Below, one piece after another: positions 46,854 to 56,573 of a DNA stretch of 64,000 nt. The translations under genes were made by a program, and so were the position numbers. Position 1 is the stretch's first letter. Every line of letters starts with the position of its first letter. The stretch lies in assembly GCF_009749525.1 (NCBI RefSeq), contig NZ_WOAC01000003.1, positions 237,391 to 301,390 on the forward strand. The letters run 5' to 3'. Source of the DNA: Mesorhizobium xinjiangense. Its GTDB lineage: Bacteria > Pseudomonadota > Alphaproteobacteria > Rhizobiales > Rhizobiaceae. The notes under the pieces are model-generated. The model worked only from the letters and a program-made list of their open reading frames with translations, did not search any database and was not told where the DNA came from.

Positions 46854-47714
46854 TCAAGCCTTGTCTTCCTCTCCGGTCAGCCATTGGACGGACGAAGGCG
46901 CCCCGCGCGCCCGGGCAAGCCTGTCGTGCAGAAAGGGCACAAGCACCGAAAGTTCGGCCTCCAGCGTGTAGGGCGGGTTGACCACGATCATGCCCGAGCC
47001 GTCGAGACGGGGCTCGGCCGACGGCTCCCGGATCATCAGGCTGATGTCGAGGATCCTGGCAATGCCCGACTGCGCCAGCGCCTCACGGAAGCGGGCAACA
47101 GCGGCAACGTCCTTGATCGGATACCATAAGGCATAGATGCCGCCCGGCCAGCGCCGATGCGCCCTGGCAAGCCCGTTTGCGAGACGCTCGAACTCGCCCT
47201 CCTTCTCGAAGGGCGGGTCGACCAGCACCAGGCCGCGTTTTTCCTTCGGCGGCACATGGGCGCCGAGCGCCAGCCAGCCGTCCAATTCTATGATGCGCGC
47301 CTGGTGGTCGCCGGCGAACCTGTCCCTGAGCGCCGCGGCGTCTTCCGTGTGCAGTTCGATCGCCGTCAGCCGGTCCTGGCGGCGCAGGAGCGCCCGCGTC
47401 AGCACGGGCGAACCCGGATAATGCCGTATGCCGCCTTCTTCGTTCAGCGCGGCGACCGCGTCGAGATAGGGCTTCATCAACGCCGCCGCGTCGTCGGGCG
47501 GCGTGGTTTCCGTGATTCGGCCGATCCCTTCGCGCCATTCGCCGGTCTTCTGCGCTTCGTCCGACGACAGGTCGTAGACGCCGCGCCCGGCATGCGTGTC
47601 GATCACGCGAAAAGCCTTGTCCTTGCGCTTCAGGTACTCGACGATACGGGTGATGACGACGTGCTTGAGCACGTCGGCGAAATTGCCCGCATGGTAGGCG
47701 TGTCGATAGTTCAT
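46854..47714 (-). CDS. rlmJ: 23S rRNA (adenine2030-N6)-methyltransferase
   Basis: RlmJ makes m6A2030 in 23S rRNA. The 286-residue product begins MNYRHAYHAGNFADVLKHVV, the invariant family start, which fixes the start codon at 47714. It has a DTHAGRGVYDL SAM site and the catalytic LVDPPFEKEGEF. In E. coli the methyltransferase acts on naked rRNA and loss is mild. Divergent from the molybdopterin oxidoreductase gene. Confidence 0.95.
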   Translation of the reverse strand: MNYRHAYHAGNFADVLKHVVITRIVEYLKRKDKAFRVIDTHAGRGVYDLSSDEAQKTGEWREGIGRITETTPPDDAAALMKPYLDAVAALNEEGGIRHYPGSPVLTRALLRRQDRLTAIELHTEDAAALRDRFAGDHQARIIELDGWLALGAHVPPKEKRGLVLVDPPFEKEGEFERLANGLARAHRRWPGGIYALWYPIKDVAAVARFREALAQSGIARILDISLMIREPSAEPRLDGSGMIVVNPPYTLEAELSVLVPFLHDRLARARGAPSSVQWLTGEEDKA

Positions 47715-47824
47715 GCCGCTGCTCTCGCGTTCGATCTTCCCATCAGCACAGGCGATGGATTGGATCAAATCTTTTCGGCTTCACCGTCTACACGGACGCG
47801 GGCAAACACGGTAGTTTGCGCGCC

Positions 47825-49945
47825 ATGAACCAGCACGCCACTATCCGCATAGGCCATTCGGCCTGTCCGCACGATTGTCCCTCGACCTGCGCGCTCGACG
47901 TCGAACTGCTCGACGGCAACCGCATCGGGCGCGTGCACGGGGCGAAGGACAACAGCTACACCGCCGGCGTCGTCTGCGCCAAGGTCGCGCGCTATGCCGA
48001 GCGCCTGCATCACCCCGACCGCCTGATGAAGCCGCTGGTGCGCGCCGGCGCCAAGGGCGAGGGGCAATGGAAGGAGGCGAGTTGGGAGGCCGCGCTCGAC
48101 CTCGTCGCCGAAAAATTCCTCGCCGCCGAGGCAAACCACGGCAGCGAAACCGTCTGGCCCTATTTCTATGCCGGCACGATGGGGCTGGTGCAGCGCGATT
48201 CCATTGAGCGGCTGCGCCACGCCAGGAAATATTCAGGCTTTTTCGGCTCGATCTGCACCAATCTGGCCTGGACCGGCTGGATGATGGGCGCCGGTGCCTT
48301 GCGTGGCCCCGACCCGCGCGAGATGGCGAAATCGGATTGCGTCGTCATCTGGGGCACCAATGCGGTCGCCACCCAGGTCAATGTGATGACGCATGCCGTG
48401 CGCGCGCGCAAGGAACGCGGCGCGAAGATCGTCGTCATCGATGTCTACGAGAACGCCACGGCCAAGCAGGCCGACATGGCGCTCGTCTTGAAGCCCGGCA
48501 CCGACGCGGCACTTGCCTGCGCGGTCATGCATGTGCTTTTCCGCGACGGGCTCGCCGACCGCTCTTATCTGGACAAATACACCGACGATCCGCGCGGTCT
48601 CGAAGCGCATCTCGAGGCCCGCACGCCTGAATGGGCGGCGGCGATCACCGGGCTCTCAGTGGACGAGATCGAGGCCTTCGCCCGGTTGGTGGGCACGACG
48701 AAGCGCACCTATTTCCGCCTCGGCTACGGCTTTTCGCGCCAGCGCAACGGCGCGGTCAACATGCATGCGGCCATGTCGATCGCCTCGGTCACCGGTGCCT
48801 GGCAGTATGAGGGCGGCGGCGCCTTCCACTCCAATTCCGACATCTTCAAGATCGACAAGTCGCTGGTCGAGGGGCGTTCATTTGCCGATCCGGAAATCCG
48901 CACTCTCGACCAGTCGCAGATCGGCCGTGTGCTGACCGGCGACGCCGAGGCCCTGCGCCACGGGCCGCCGGTGACGGCGATGCTGATCCAGAACACCAAC
49001 CCGGCCAATGTCGCGCCCGAACAGCGGCTGGTAAAGCGCGGTTTCCTGCGCGACGATCTTTTTGCCTGCGTGCACGAGCAGTTCATGACCGACACGGCAA
49101 GGCTCGCCGATGTCGTGTTGCCGGCGACGATGTTTCTCGAACATGACGACATCTATCGCGGCGGCGGCCATCAGCACATCGTTCTGGGCCCGAAGCTCGT
49201 CGAGCCGCCGCAGGTCGACGGTGTCGGCCCGCGGGAGAATGTCTTCGTCATCGAGGAACTCGCAAAACGCCTCGGCGTCGCCGATCTGCCGGGCTTCGGC
49301 ATGAGCGCGCGCGAGCATATCGACCATATGCTGGCCAAACGTGGCCTGGGCGATTTCGACACTTTTGCCGAAGAGCGCTGGGCCGACATGCAGCCTGATT
49401 TCGACACCGCGCATTTCATCAACGGCTTCGGCCATGCCGACGGCAGGTTCCGTTTCCGGCCCGACTGGACGGGCCAGGCAGCACCGGCCAAGCCGCCGGA
49501 AACGCTTGGCGCCTTCGGCCCGCATGATCGGCTGCCGGCCTTTCCCGACCATGTCGACGTGATCGAGACGGCGGATGCGGCGCATCCCTTCCGCCTTGCC
49601 ACCTCGCCTGCGCGCTCCTTTCTCAATTCGACCTTTGCCGAAACACCGGCCTCGCAGAAGAAGGAGGGCCGGCCGGAACTGCAGATCCATCCCGACGATG
49701 CAGCACAACTCGGTCTGGCCGATGGCGAGCGCGTCGAGATCGGCAATGAGCGCGGCGAGATCGTGCTGCACGCGAAGCTTTTTGCCGGGCTGAAGCGCGG
49801 CGTCGTCATCGCTGAAGGAATATGGCCGAACGGCGCGCATGAGCGCGGCGAGGGCATCAACGTGCTGACCGGTGCCGACGCGCCCGCGCCCTATGGCGGT
49901 GCGGCCTTCCACGACAACCATGTGTGGGTGAAGAAGGCGGAGTAG
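47825..49945 (+). CDS. Molybdopterin oxidoreductase, DMSO reductase superfamily
   Basis: A 706-residue Mo/W-bisMGD enzyme of the cytoplasmic type, since no Tat signal is present. The N-terminal cysteine set CPHDCPSTC plus a later Cys in GVVCAK (near residue 50) fits one [4Fe-4S] cluster. The central molybdopterin domains and the C-terminal dinucleotide-binding domain (RPELQIHPDDAAQLGLADGERVEIGNERGEIV) are complete. It resembles the biotin-sulfoxide-reductase/thiosulfate-reductase-like group found singly in alphaproteobacteria; the substrate is unknown. No ribosome site is obvious; ATG 47825 was chosen over TTG 47816. Confidence 0.88.
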   Translation: MNQHATIRIGHSACPHDCPSTCALDVELLDGNRIGRVHGAKDNSYTAGVVCAKVARYAERLHHPDRLMKPLVRAGAKGEGQWKEASWEAALDLVAEKFLAAEANHGSETVWPYFYAGTMGLVQRDSIERLRHARKYSGFFGSICTNLAWTGWMMGAGALRGPDPREMAKSDCVVIWGTNAVATQVNVMTHAVRARKERGAKIVVIDVYENATAKQADMALVLKPGTDAALACAVMHVLFRDGLADRSYLDKYTDDPRGLEAHLEARTPEWAAAITGLSVDEIEAFARLVGTTKRTYFRLGYGFSRQRNGAVNMHAAMSIASVTGAWQYEGGGAFHSNSDIFKIDKSLVEGRSFADPEIRTLDQSQIGRVLTGDAEALRHGPPVTAMLIQNTNPANVAPEQRLVKRGFLRDDLFACVHEQFMTDTARLADVVLPATMFLEHDDIYRGGGHQHIVLGPKLVEPPQVDGVGPRENVFVIEELAKRLGVADLPGFGMSAREHIDHMLAKRGLGDFDTFAEERWADMQPDFDTAHFINGFGHADGRFRFRPDWTGQAAPAKPPETLGAFGPHDRLPAFPDHVDVIETADAAHPFRLATSPARSFLNSTFAETPASQKKEGRPELQIHPDDAAQLGLADGERVEIGNERGEIVLHAKLFAGLKRGVVIAEGIWPNGAHERGEGINVLTGADAPAPYGGAAFHDNHVWVKKAE

Positions 49946-50015
49946 GGGCGTTTAAGCGGGATCGTCCCGGTGGGCGTGCCCGAAAGACAGTCTGGCACCA
50001 ACACGGAGCCGATAG

Positions 50016-50819
50016 ATGCGCGTTCTGTCGTTGAACGCCTGGGGCGGAAGACTGCACGACCGCCTTGTCCCCTATTTGGCGGCAACCGACCCGGACATCT
50101 TGTGTCTGCAGGAAGTGACGCGCAGCCCAAACACGCAATCGGACTGGCTGATCTACAGGGACGGGGACAAGGCGCTTTGGCAGCGTGCCGACCTGTTTCG
50201 CGAGGTCGCCGAGGTCCTGCCCGGTCATCAGGCCTTCTTCTGCCCGGCCGCCTGCGGCGATCTTTTCGACGACGAAACCCCGGTTGCCTCCGAATGGGGG
50301 CTGGCGACTTTCGTGCGCCGGAGTTTTCCGGTGATCGGCCAGATGCAGGATTTCGTCCACGGAGCATTCGCGCCGGACGGGTGGGGCGGCCATCCGCGCG
50401 CCCGCAATGCGCATGCCGTGCGGGTCTTCGACTATGAAGCGCGCCGCGCGGTCGTGATCGCCCACACGCACGGGCTGCGCGATCCGGCGGGCAAGCACGA
50501 CACGCCGGCGCGCCGGACCCAGGCCGAGGCGCTTGCCGGGCTGGTTGCGCATACGCGCCACGACGGCGACCATCTCGTCGTCTGCGGCGACTTCAACGTG
50601 CTGCCGGGAAGCGTGACCTTCGACGTGCTGGGAAAACTCAGCCTCAGCGACCTCGTCACCAAACATGGCTATACCGATACGCGGACATCGCATTATGAAA
50701 AGACGCCGCGCTACGCCGACTACATGCTCATCAGCGACGCAGTGACGGTATGCCGCTTCGAGGTCGTTGAAGAGCCGGAGGTGTCGGATCACCGCCCGCT
50801 CATGCTGGAGATGGGGTAG
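50016..50819 (+). CDS. Endonuclease/exonuclease/phosphatase family protein
   Basis: A 267-residue EEP-fold metal-dependent hydrolase. The family motifs are visible: LSLNAWGG at the start, LCLQEV (metal-binding Glu), VVCGDFNVLPGS, and the C-terminal SDHRPLM. No signal peptide, so cytoplasmic. The fold covers DNases, phosphodiesterases and lipid phosphatases, so the substrate is open. It follows the molybdopterin enzyme gene by 70 nt. Confidence 0.88.
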   Translation: MRVLSLNAWGGRLHDRLVPYLAATDPDILCLQEVTRSPNTQSDWLIYRDGDKALWQRADLFREVAEVLPGHQAFFCPAACGDLFDDETPVASEWGLATFVRRSFPVIGQMQDFVHGAFAPDGWGGHPRARNAHAVRVFDYEARRAVVIAHTHGLRDPAGKHDTPARRTQAEALAGLVAHTRHDGDHLVVCGDFNVLPGSVTFDVLGKLSLSDLVTKHGYTDTRTSHYEKTPRYADYMLISDAVTVCRFEVVEEPEVSDHRPLMLEMG

Positions 50820-51044
50820 GGAAGGGGGGCGGCGATGCCGGCCATGACCACACTCCATCCTGGCTGGTACGAATTGTCAGCAATCGGCAGGAACGAACGG
50901 CGACGGGTCCGATGCGGGCCGCTCGCTGATTGCATCCGGGCAGGGCGGCATTCTACGCTGGCGCTGTGCCATTGAGGTCAAGGCAACGTCCCGAATGCAT
51001 GAGACGCCGGTCCGGGACTGCCTTCAAGAGCGGAGGAGAATGCA

Positions 51045-51524
51045 ATGGCGATGGCCAAGAACACGATCTGTGTGTGGTACGACAAGGACGCCGAGGATGC
51101 GGCCCGCTTCTACGCCGAGACGTTTCCCGACAGCGCGTTGAATGCCGTTCACCGTGCCCCCGGCGATTTTCCGTCCGGCAAGGAGGGCGACGTGCTGATG
51201 GTCGAATTCACCGTTGCCGGCATCCCCTGCCTCGGCCTCAATGGTGGGCCGACATTCACCCATAGCGAAGCCTTTTCCTTCCAGATCTCCACCGATGACC
51301 AGGAGGAGACCGACCGCTACTGGAACGCCATCGTCGACAATGGCGGACAGGAAAGCGCGTGCGGTTGGTGCAAGGACAAATGGGGGATCTCGTGGCAGAT
51401 CACGCCGCGCGTGCTGATGGAAGCCATGGCTGCCGGCGGCGATGAAGCAAAACGCGCCTTTGCCGCGATGATGGATATGAAAAAGATCGACGTCGCCACG
51501 ATTGAGGCGGCCCGGCGCGGCTGA
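51045..51524 (+). CDS. VOC family protein, PhnB-like
   Basis: A 159-residue vicinal-oxygen-chelate-fold protein of the PhnB/3-demethylubiquinone methyltransferase-like group. It begins with KNTICVWYDKDAEDAARFYAETFPDS and contains CLGLNGGPTFTHSEAFSFQI and CGWCKDKWGISWQITPRVL, all family marks. Function is unknown for this group. GGAGGAG lies 7 nt before the chosen ATG (51045); ATG 51051 is possible. It converges on the SixA gene with 8 nt between stops. Confidence 0.9.
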   Translation: MAMAKNTICVWYDKDAEDAARFYAETFPDSALNAVHRAPGDFPSGKEGDVLMVEFTVAGIPCLGLNGGPTFTHSEAFSFQISTDDQEETDRYWNAIVDNGGQESACGWCKDKWGISWQITPRVLMEAMAAGGDEAKRAFAAMMDMKKIDVATIEAARRG

Positions 51525-51532
51525 CGACGGAT

Positions 51533-52054
51533 CTATGCCCCTACGGCCTCTCCCGGCGTTACGAAGTCGGTGAGCCGCGCTGCGCCGTCCTTCAGCTGCG
51601 CCCAGTCGCCGTCGAATTCGAAGCGGGCGAGCGCTGCGGTCGGGAATTTCGTCTGCAAGCGCTTGAGCGCCTTGGCATTGGAGCCCTTGCCGGAAAGCGC
51701 CACGGCGAGGTCCTCCATGCCGGGATTGTGGCCGATGACGAGCAGCGTCGTGATGCCGGTAGGCACCATGCGGATTTCGTCCAGCATGTCGTCGGCCCCC
51801 GTCTCGTAAAGCGCCTCGGGATAGGAGGCAGGCGGGGTGGAAGGCAGTTCGGCGACCACCCCTTGCCAGGTCTGGCGAGTGCGCGTTGCCGGGGAGACTT
51901 GCACACGCTGGGCCAGCCAGCCCTTCCTGGCCAGAAAACGCCCCATGAGCGGCGCGGCCCTTTGCCCGCGCGGCGCAAGCGGCCGGTCCTTGTCGTGAAG
52001 TGTGGGGTCGTCCCAGCTCGATTTGGCGTGGCGAAGCAGGAGAAGGGTTTTCAT
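51533..52054 (-). CDS. Histidine phosphatase family protein, SixA-like
   Basis: A 173-residue phosphatase with the phosphohistidine site LLRHAKSSW (His9) and the second catalytic histidine in VIGHNPGMEDL. SixA removes phosphate from histidine of phosphotransfer proteins in E. coli; relatives act on other substrates, so the target is open. It is 26 nt downstream of the purN stop on the same strand. Confidence 0.9.
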   Translation of the reverse strand: MKTLLLLRHAKSSWDDPTLHDKDRPLAPRGQRAAPLMGRFLARKGWLAQRVQVSPATRTRQTWQGVVAELPSTPPASYPEALYETGADDMLDEIRMVPTGITTLLVIGHNPGMEDLAVALSGKGSNAKALKRLQTKFPTAALARFEFDGDWAQLKDGAARLTDFVTPGEAVGA

Positions 52055-52080
52055 CGCGCGATCACCATGCCTTTCCTGCC

Positions 52081-52788
52081 TCAGGGCGTCATGCGGGCCA
52101 GCTTTTCCAGGTCGACCGCTTCGCGCCAGCCGGGCGGCGAGACAAGCCGCGCCACGCCGGCTTGCGGCTGCACTGCGCCTTCATGCACAACGCGACCGTC
52201 TTCGACCCGCGCGCTGCCCGCCGCGACCAGCGCCAGGGCGAGCGGATAGAGCTGATGCTCGGCGACAAGCACGCGCTGCGACAACGCATCGTCGGTGTCG
52301 TCCGCGAGCACCGGCACTGCCGCCTGGGCGATGATCGGTCCTTCATCCATCACCTCGGTGACGAAATGCACCGTGCAGCCATGGATGCGGCAGCCCGTCT
52401 CGATGGCGCGGCGATGCGTGTGGAGGCCCGGAAAGGCCGGCAGGAGCGAGGGATGGATGTTGATCATCCGGCCGTTCCATTGCCGCACGAAGCCGGCCGA
52501 GAGAATGCGCATATAGCCGGCGAGGCAGATGAGGTCGGGTTCGAACTCGGCGATTGCGGCGCTGACGGCCGCCTCATGGGCGGCGCGGTCGGCAAAATCC
52601 CTGTGCGGCACGGCTGCGGTCGCGATCCCCGCGCGGCGGGCCGTCTCGAGGCCCTTCGCCTCCGCGCGATTGGCGACCACGCCGACGATCTCGGCCGGAT
52701 AGTCGGGCTCGCCGCAGGCCGCCATCAGCGCCTCCATGTTGGAGCCGCGGCCCGACATCAGCACCACCACGCGTTTGCGCTTCGTCAT
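52081..52788 (-). CDS. purN: Phosphoribosylglycinamide formyltransferase
   Basis: Adds the formyl group from 10-formyl-THF to GAR in purine synthesis. It is 235 residues. [11 protein letters not shown] is the phosphate-binding loop. [17 protein letters not shown] carries the catalytic Asn/His, and the catalytic Asp lies in MDEGPIIAQ. Its ATG overlaps the purM stop by 4 nt. The C-terminal 30 residues extend beyond the minimal enzyme, as in other rhizobial PurN. Confidence 0.97.
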   Translation of the reverse strand: MTKRKRVVVLMSGRGSNMEALMAACGEPDYPAEIVGVVANRAEAKGLETARRAGIATAAVPHRDFADRAAHEAAVSAAIAEFEPDLICLAGYMRILSAGFVRQWNGRMINIHPSLLPAFPGLHTHRRAIETGCRIHGCTVHFVTEVMDEGPIIAQAAVPVLADDTDDALSQRVLVAEHQLYPLALALVAAGSARVEDGRVVHEGAVQPQAGVARLVSPPGWREAVDLEKLARMTP

Positions 52789-53849
52789 AGCTCGATCGAC
52801 CCGCGATAGATGACGCCGACGTCGCGGCGCGGCACGATGCGGCCGATCGAGGTCACCGTCTCGCCGGCCTTGCTGAGCACGGCCGCCACCTGGGCGGCCT
52901 GGCCGGCGGCCACGACGGCGATCATGCCGATGCCGCAATTGAAGGTGCGCAGCATTTCCGTGTCGGCAACGCCACCGGCTTTCTGCAGCCAGCCGAAGAC
53001 CGACGGCGCCTCGATCGCCTCCAGGTCGAGCTCGGCCGACCAGTCATCGGTCAGCACGCGCGGAATGTTCTCGGGAAAGCCGCCGCCGGTGATATGGGCC
53101 AGCGCCTTGAGCCCGTGCGTGCCGCGAATGGCCGATAGCACCGAACGCACATAGATGCGCGTCGGCTCCAGAAGCGCCTCGCCGAGCGAACGGTCCTTGT
53201 CGAAGGGGGCGGGATCGGACCAGGCAAGCCCGGACTTCTCGACGATGCGGCGCACCAGGGAGAATCCGTTGGAATGCACGCCCGACGAGGCGAGCCCCAG
53301 GATCACGTCGCCTTCATGGATGTCGTCGGTCGGCAGCAACTGGCCGCGCTCGGCCGCGCCGACGGCGAAGCCGGCCAGGTCGTAATCGCTCTTGGCGTAC
53401 ATGCCGGGCATCTCGGCCGTCTCGCCACCGATCAGCGCGCAGCCGGCCCGCCGGCAGCCTTCGGCGATGCCGCCGACGATCGCCGCGCCTTGGTCAGGAT
53501 CGAGCTTGCCGGTGGCGAAATAGTCGAGGAAGAAGAGCGGCTCGGCGCCCTGGACCACCAGATCGTTGACGCACATGGCGACGAGGTCGATGCCGACCGT
53601 ATCGTGCTTGCCGGCCTCGATCGCCACTTTCAGCTTGGTGCCGACGCCGTCATTGGCCGCAACCAGGATTGGGTCGGAAAAGCCGGCCGCCTTGAGATCG
53701 AAGAGGCCGCCGAAGCCGCCGATCTCGCCGTCGGCGCCGGGCCGGCGGGTTGCCTTCACCAGCGGCTTGATCTTGTCCACCAGCGCGTTGCCGGCATCGA
53801 TGTCGACACCCGCATCGGCATAGGTGAGGCCGTTCTTCTGCTTGCTCAT
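52785..53849 (-). CDS. purM: Phosphoribosylformylglycinamidine cyclo-ligase
   Basis: AIR synthetase, the fifth step of purine synthesis. It is 354 residues. It begins [30 protein letters not shown], and contains [33 protein letters not shown] and [11 protein letters not shown] as in other PurM proteins. The start at 53849 has AGGA upstream; the frame runs on upstream but is not conserved. purM-purN coupling is standard. Confidence 0.97.
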   Translation of the reverse strand: MSKQKNGLTYADAGVDIDAGNALVDKIKPLVKATRRPGADGEIGGFGGLFDLKAAGFSDPILVAANDGVGTKLKVAIEAGKHDTVGIDLVAMCVNDLVVQGAEPLFFLDYFATGKLDPDQGAAIVGGIAEGCRRAGCALIGGETAEMPGMYAKSDYDLAGFAVGAAERGQLLPTDDIHEGDVILGLASSGVHSNGFSLVRRIVEKSGLAWSDPAPFDKDRSLGEALLEPTRIYVRSVLSAIRGTHGLKALAHITGGGFPENIPRVLTDDWSAELDLEAIEAPSVFGWLQKAGGVADTEMLRTFNCGIGMIAVVAAGQAAQVAAVLSKAGETVTSIGRIVPRRDVGVIYRGSIEL

Positions 53850-54054
53850 GCCGCGATCCTGCCCGAACTCAGTGCATGTGCCGGCGCTCATCGCATGAAG
53901 GGCGGCGCGCTGCAAGCAATCGTGAACGCTGCCCGCCGTCCCGCGGCGTTTTGCACAGCCCGAAAGGGGATGCGCACACCGGCTTGAACGGATTTGCAAA
54001 ACCGGCCATCTATCGTCCAGGCACGCTGTGCCGGCGGGATATGGAGCAAATGCC

Positions 54055-54612
54055 TTGACCGTAGCCAATCTGATCACGCTTCTGCGGTTCCTGCTCGTAC
54101 CGGCGGTCGTCTTCGCCTTGCTCATCGGCGAGATGGGCTGGGCGCTCGCCGGCTTCCTGGTCGCCGGCATTTCCGACGGCGTCGACGGTTTCGTCGCCCG
54201 CCATTTCGACCAGCGTTCCGAACTCGGTGCCTATCTCGACCCGGTGGCCGACAAGCTGCTGCTCGTCTCGGTTTTCGTGATGCTCGGCTATATGGACGAG
54301 CTTCCCCTGTGGCTGGTGATCGCGGCCGTTTCGCGCGATGCGCTGATCATCGGCGCGGTGCTCCTGTCGACCATCATGGGCAATCCGGTGGCGATGAAGC
54401 CGCTCATGGTGTCCAAGGCCAATACCGCCGTGCAGATCGTTCTCGCCGCGCTCGTCCTGGCCGAGCTGACGCTCGACACGGCCTTCGGTCCGGCGCGCTT
54501 CATCCTCGTGATCGTCAGCGGGCTCTTGACCGCGGCTTCCGCTGCGGCCTATCTCGTGGCCTGGCTCAGACACATGAACGGCTATGGCGAAAGCGAAAAC
54601 AAAACAGGCTGA
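54055..54612 (+). CDS. CDP-alcohol phosphatidyltransferase family protein
   Basis: A 185-residue membrane enzyme of the same superfamily as PgsA. The motif is complete: [10 protein letters not shown], eight residues, GAYLDPVAD. Five or so helices are expected. The start is probably TTG at 54055 (GGAG eight bases upstream, product beginning [18 protein letters not shown]); a GTG nine codons earlier is the alternative. It overlaps the AI-2E permease gene by 29 nt. In Rhizobiales this gene precedes the permease and hdaA; its lipid product is not settled. Confidence 0.87.
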   Translation: MTVANLITLLRFLLVPAVVFALLIGEMGWALAGFLVAGISDGVDGFVARHFDQRSELGAYLDPVADKLLLVSVFVMLGYMDELPLWLVIAAVSRDALIIGAVLLSTIMGNPVAMKPLMVSKANTAVQIVLAALVLAELTLDTAFGPARFILVIVSGLLTAASAAAYLVAWLRHMNGYGESENKTG

Positions 54613-55723
54613 CGACATCGCCGTTTTCTCCTCGGCGGCGGCGTTGCGCCGTCAGGTTGCCTTCTGGCTGGCCGCGGCCGCCTTGCTGGTCCTGTTCCTG
54701 TTCGTCTTCAGCTCCATCCTGCTGCCCTTCGTCGCCGGCATGGCGCTCGCCTATTTCCTCGATCCGGTCGCCGACCGGCTGGAGCGCTACGGCCTGTCGC
54801 GCCTGGCCGCGACGGTCGTCATCCTGATCGGCTTCATCGTCGTTCTCGTGCTGGCGCTGACGGTCATCGTTCCGGTGCTGGCCTCGCAGCTTGCCGGATT
54901 TGCCGCGCGGGTGCCCGAATATCTCGGGCAATTGCAGTCGCTGTTCACCCATTTCGACCCACAATGGCTGGAGCGCGTCCTCGGCGTCAGCGCGCAGGAT
55001 CTGCGCGACGGGATGAGCACGCTGCTGGCCGAAGGCGCCAGCTTCCTGACCGGGCTGGTCCAGCAGATCTGGAGCTCGGGGATGGCGCTGATCAATCTCG
55101 GCGGCCTGCTGGTCGTCACGCCGGTCGTCGCCTTCTACATGCTGCTCGATTGGGACCGCATGATCGCCACCATCGACGGCTGGGTGCCGCGCGACCATGT
55201 CGAGACGGTGCGCGAACTGGCACGCGAGATCAATGCGGCCACCGCCGGCTTCGTGCGCGGGCAGGGCACGCTGTGCATCATCCTGGGCGTCATCTATGCC
55301 GTCGGGCTGACGGTCGTCGGGCTCAATTTCGGCTTGCTCATCGGCCTTTTCGCCGGGCTCATCTCCTTCATCCCCTATATCGGCTCGCTGGTCGGCCTGG
55401 TGCTGTCGGTGGGCGTGGCGACGGTGCAGTTCTGGCCCGACTGGCTCATGGTCGCCGTCGTCGCCTGCATCTTCTTCGGCGGCCAGTTCATCGAAGGCAA
55501 CATTCTGCAGCCCAAGCTCGTCGGCAAGAGCGTCGGCCTGCATCCCGTCTGGCTGATGTTCGCGCTCTTCGCCTTCGGCTCGTTGTTCGGCTTCGTCGGC
55601 CTGCTGCTGGCCGTTCCGTCATCGGCCGCCGTGGCGGTCCTGGTGCGCTTCGCGCTCAAGAAGTACCTCGCCTCGCCGATGTACAAGGGCCAAGGCGAAA
55701 CGGACGCGACGGGAGCCGAATAG
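54584..55723 (+). CDS. AI-2E family transporter-type permease
   Basis: A 379-residue multi-helix membrane protein of the PerM/YdiK/TqsA family (PF01594 type). Two N-terminal helices, a soluble region near residues 100-190, and a C-terminal bundle with the typical YIGSLVG and GQFIEGNILQPKLVGKSVGLHP stretch are seen. Members have been linked to autoinducer-2 or to Na+/H+ exchange; the substrate here is unknown. It overlaps the upstream gene by 29 nt and precedes hdaA by 1 nt, so it is part of one operon. Confidence 0.9.
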   Translation: MAKAKTKQADDIAVFSSAAALRRQVAFWLAAAALLVLFLFVFSSILLPFVAGMALAYFLDPVADRLERYGLSRLAATVVILIGFIVVLVLALTVIVPVLASQLAGFAARVPEYLGQLQSLFTHFDPQWLERVLGVSAQDLRDGMSTLLAEGASFLTGLVQQIWSSGMALINLGGLLVVTPVVAFYMLLDWDRMIATIDGWVPRDHVETVRELAREINAATAGFVRGQGTLCIILGVIYAVGLTVVGLNFGLLIGLFAGLISFIPYIGSLVGLVLSVGVATVQFWPDWLMVAVVACIFFGGQFIEGNILQPKLVGKSVGLHPVWLMFALFAFGSLFGFVGLLLAVPSSAAVAVLVRFALKKYLASPMYKGQGETDATGAE

Positions 55724-55724
55724 G

Positions 55725-56441
55725 ATGGGCGCGAAAGTGGTCGGCGAACGGGCAAAGCCGCGGCAATTGCCGCTTGAGCTCGGCCACCCGACCGGGCTTT
55801 CGCGTGAGCACCTGATCGTCTCGCAGGCCAACGCCGCCGCCGCGGGGCTCGTCGACCGCTGGCCGGAGTGGACGGCGCCCGTCGTCGTGCTGGCCGGGCC
55901 GGTCGGCTCGGGCAAATCGCACCTGGCCGCCATCTGGGCCGAGAAGGCGCAGGCGGCAGTCGCCGCGCCCGAGGCGATCGACGCCGCCGCGATCGAGGCG
56001 GCACGCGAGCATCCGGTGCTCATCGACGGCATCGAGCCGGGCCATCTCGACGAGACGGGGCTGTTCCACTTGATCAACCAGGTGCGCACCGCCGGCACCA
56101 GCCTGTTGCTGACCTCGCGCCATTTTCCGCTCGCCTGGCGCGCCGGTCTGCCGGATCTCATCTCGCGCCTGCGCGCGGCGACGCTGGTCGAGATCGGAGA
56201 GCCCGACGACCTGCTGCTCGCCGGCGTCATCACCAAGCTCTTCGCCGACCGGCAGATCCAGATCGAGCCGCATGTCGTGCACTATCTGATCGCGCGCATT
56301 GAGCGCTCGCTGTCAACGGCCAGCCGGGTGGTGGAAAAGCTCGACCGCGCCGCGCTCGAGCACAAGGCCCGCATCACCCGAGCGCTCGCCGCCGAGATCG
56401 TCAGCGCGCTGGACGCGGGGCAGTCGGAGCTTGATCTTTAG
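55725..56441 (+). CDS. hdaA: DnaA-like regulatory ATPase HdaA
   Basis: A 238-residue AAA+ protein with the DnaA ATPase domain but no DNA-binding domain IV. Walker A is GPVGSGKSHLA (about 58-68). It begins with a stretch containing RQLPLEL, close to the QLPLxL clamp-binding peptide used by Hda to dock on the DNA polymerase sliding clamp. HdaA with the clamp stimulates DnaA-ATP hydrolysis and so limits re-initiation of replication. In many relatives ppk follows; here a cyclase-TPR gene does. Confidence 0.9.
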   Translation: MGAKVVGERAKPRQLPLELGHPTGLSREHLIVSQANAAAAGLVDRWPEWTAPVVVLAGPVGSGKSHLAAIWAEKAQAAVAAPEAIDAAAIEAAREHPVLIDGIEPGHLDETGLFHLINQVRTAGTSLLLTSRHFPLAWRAGLPDLISRLRAATLVEIGEPDDLLLAGVITKLFADRQIQIEPHVVHYLIARIERSLSTASRVVEKLDRAALEHKARITRALAAEIVSALDAGQSELDL

Positions 56442-56573
56442 ATAGCGTGTACCCCGCCGCGCGCCATACGCCGATCTGATGACGTTGCGTCGCTTTTCTC
56501 TTACAGTCCGTGTAATAATATGTGAATCGGGGTTTCCGGGTGGGAGAAGAATGGATTTTGCGGCGGGACAGGA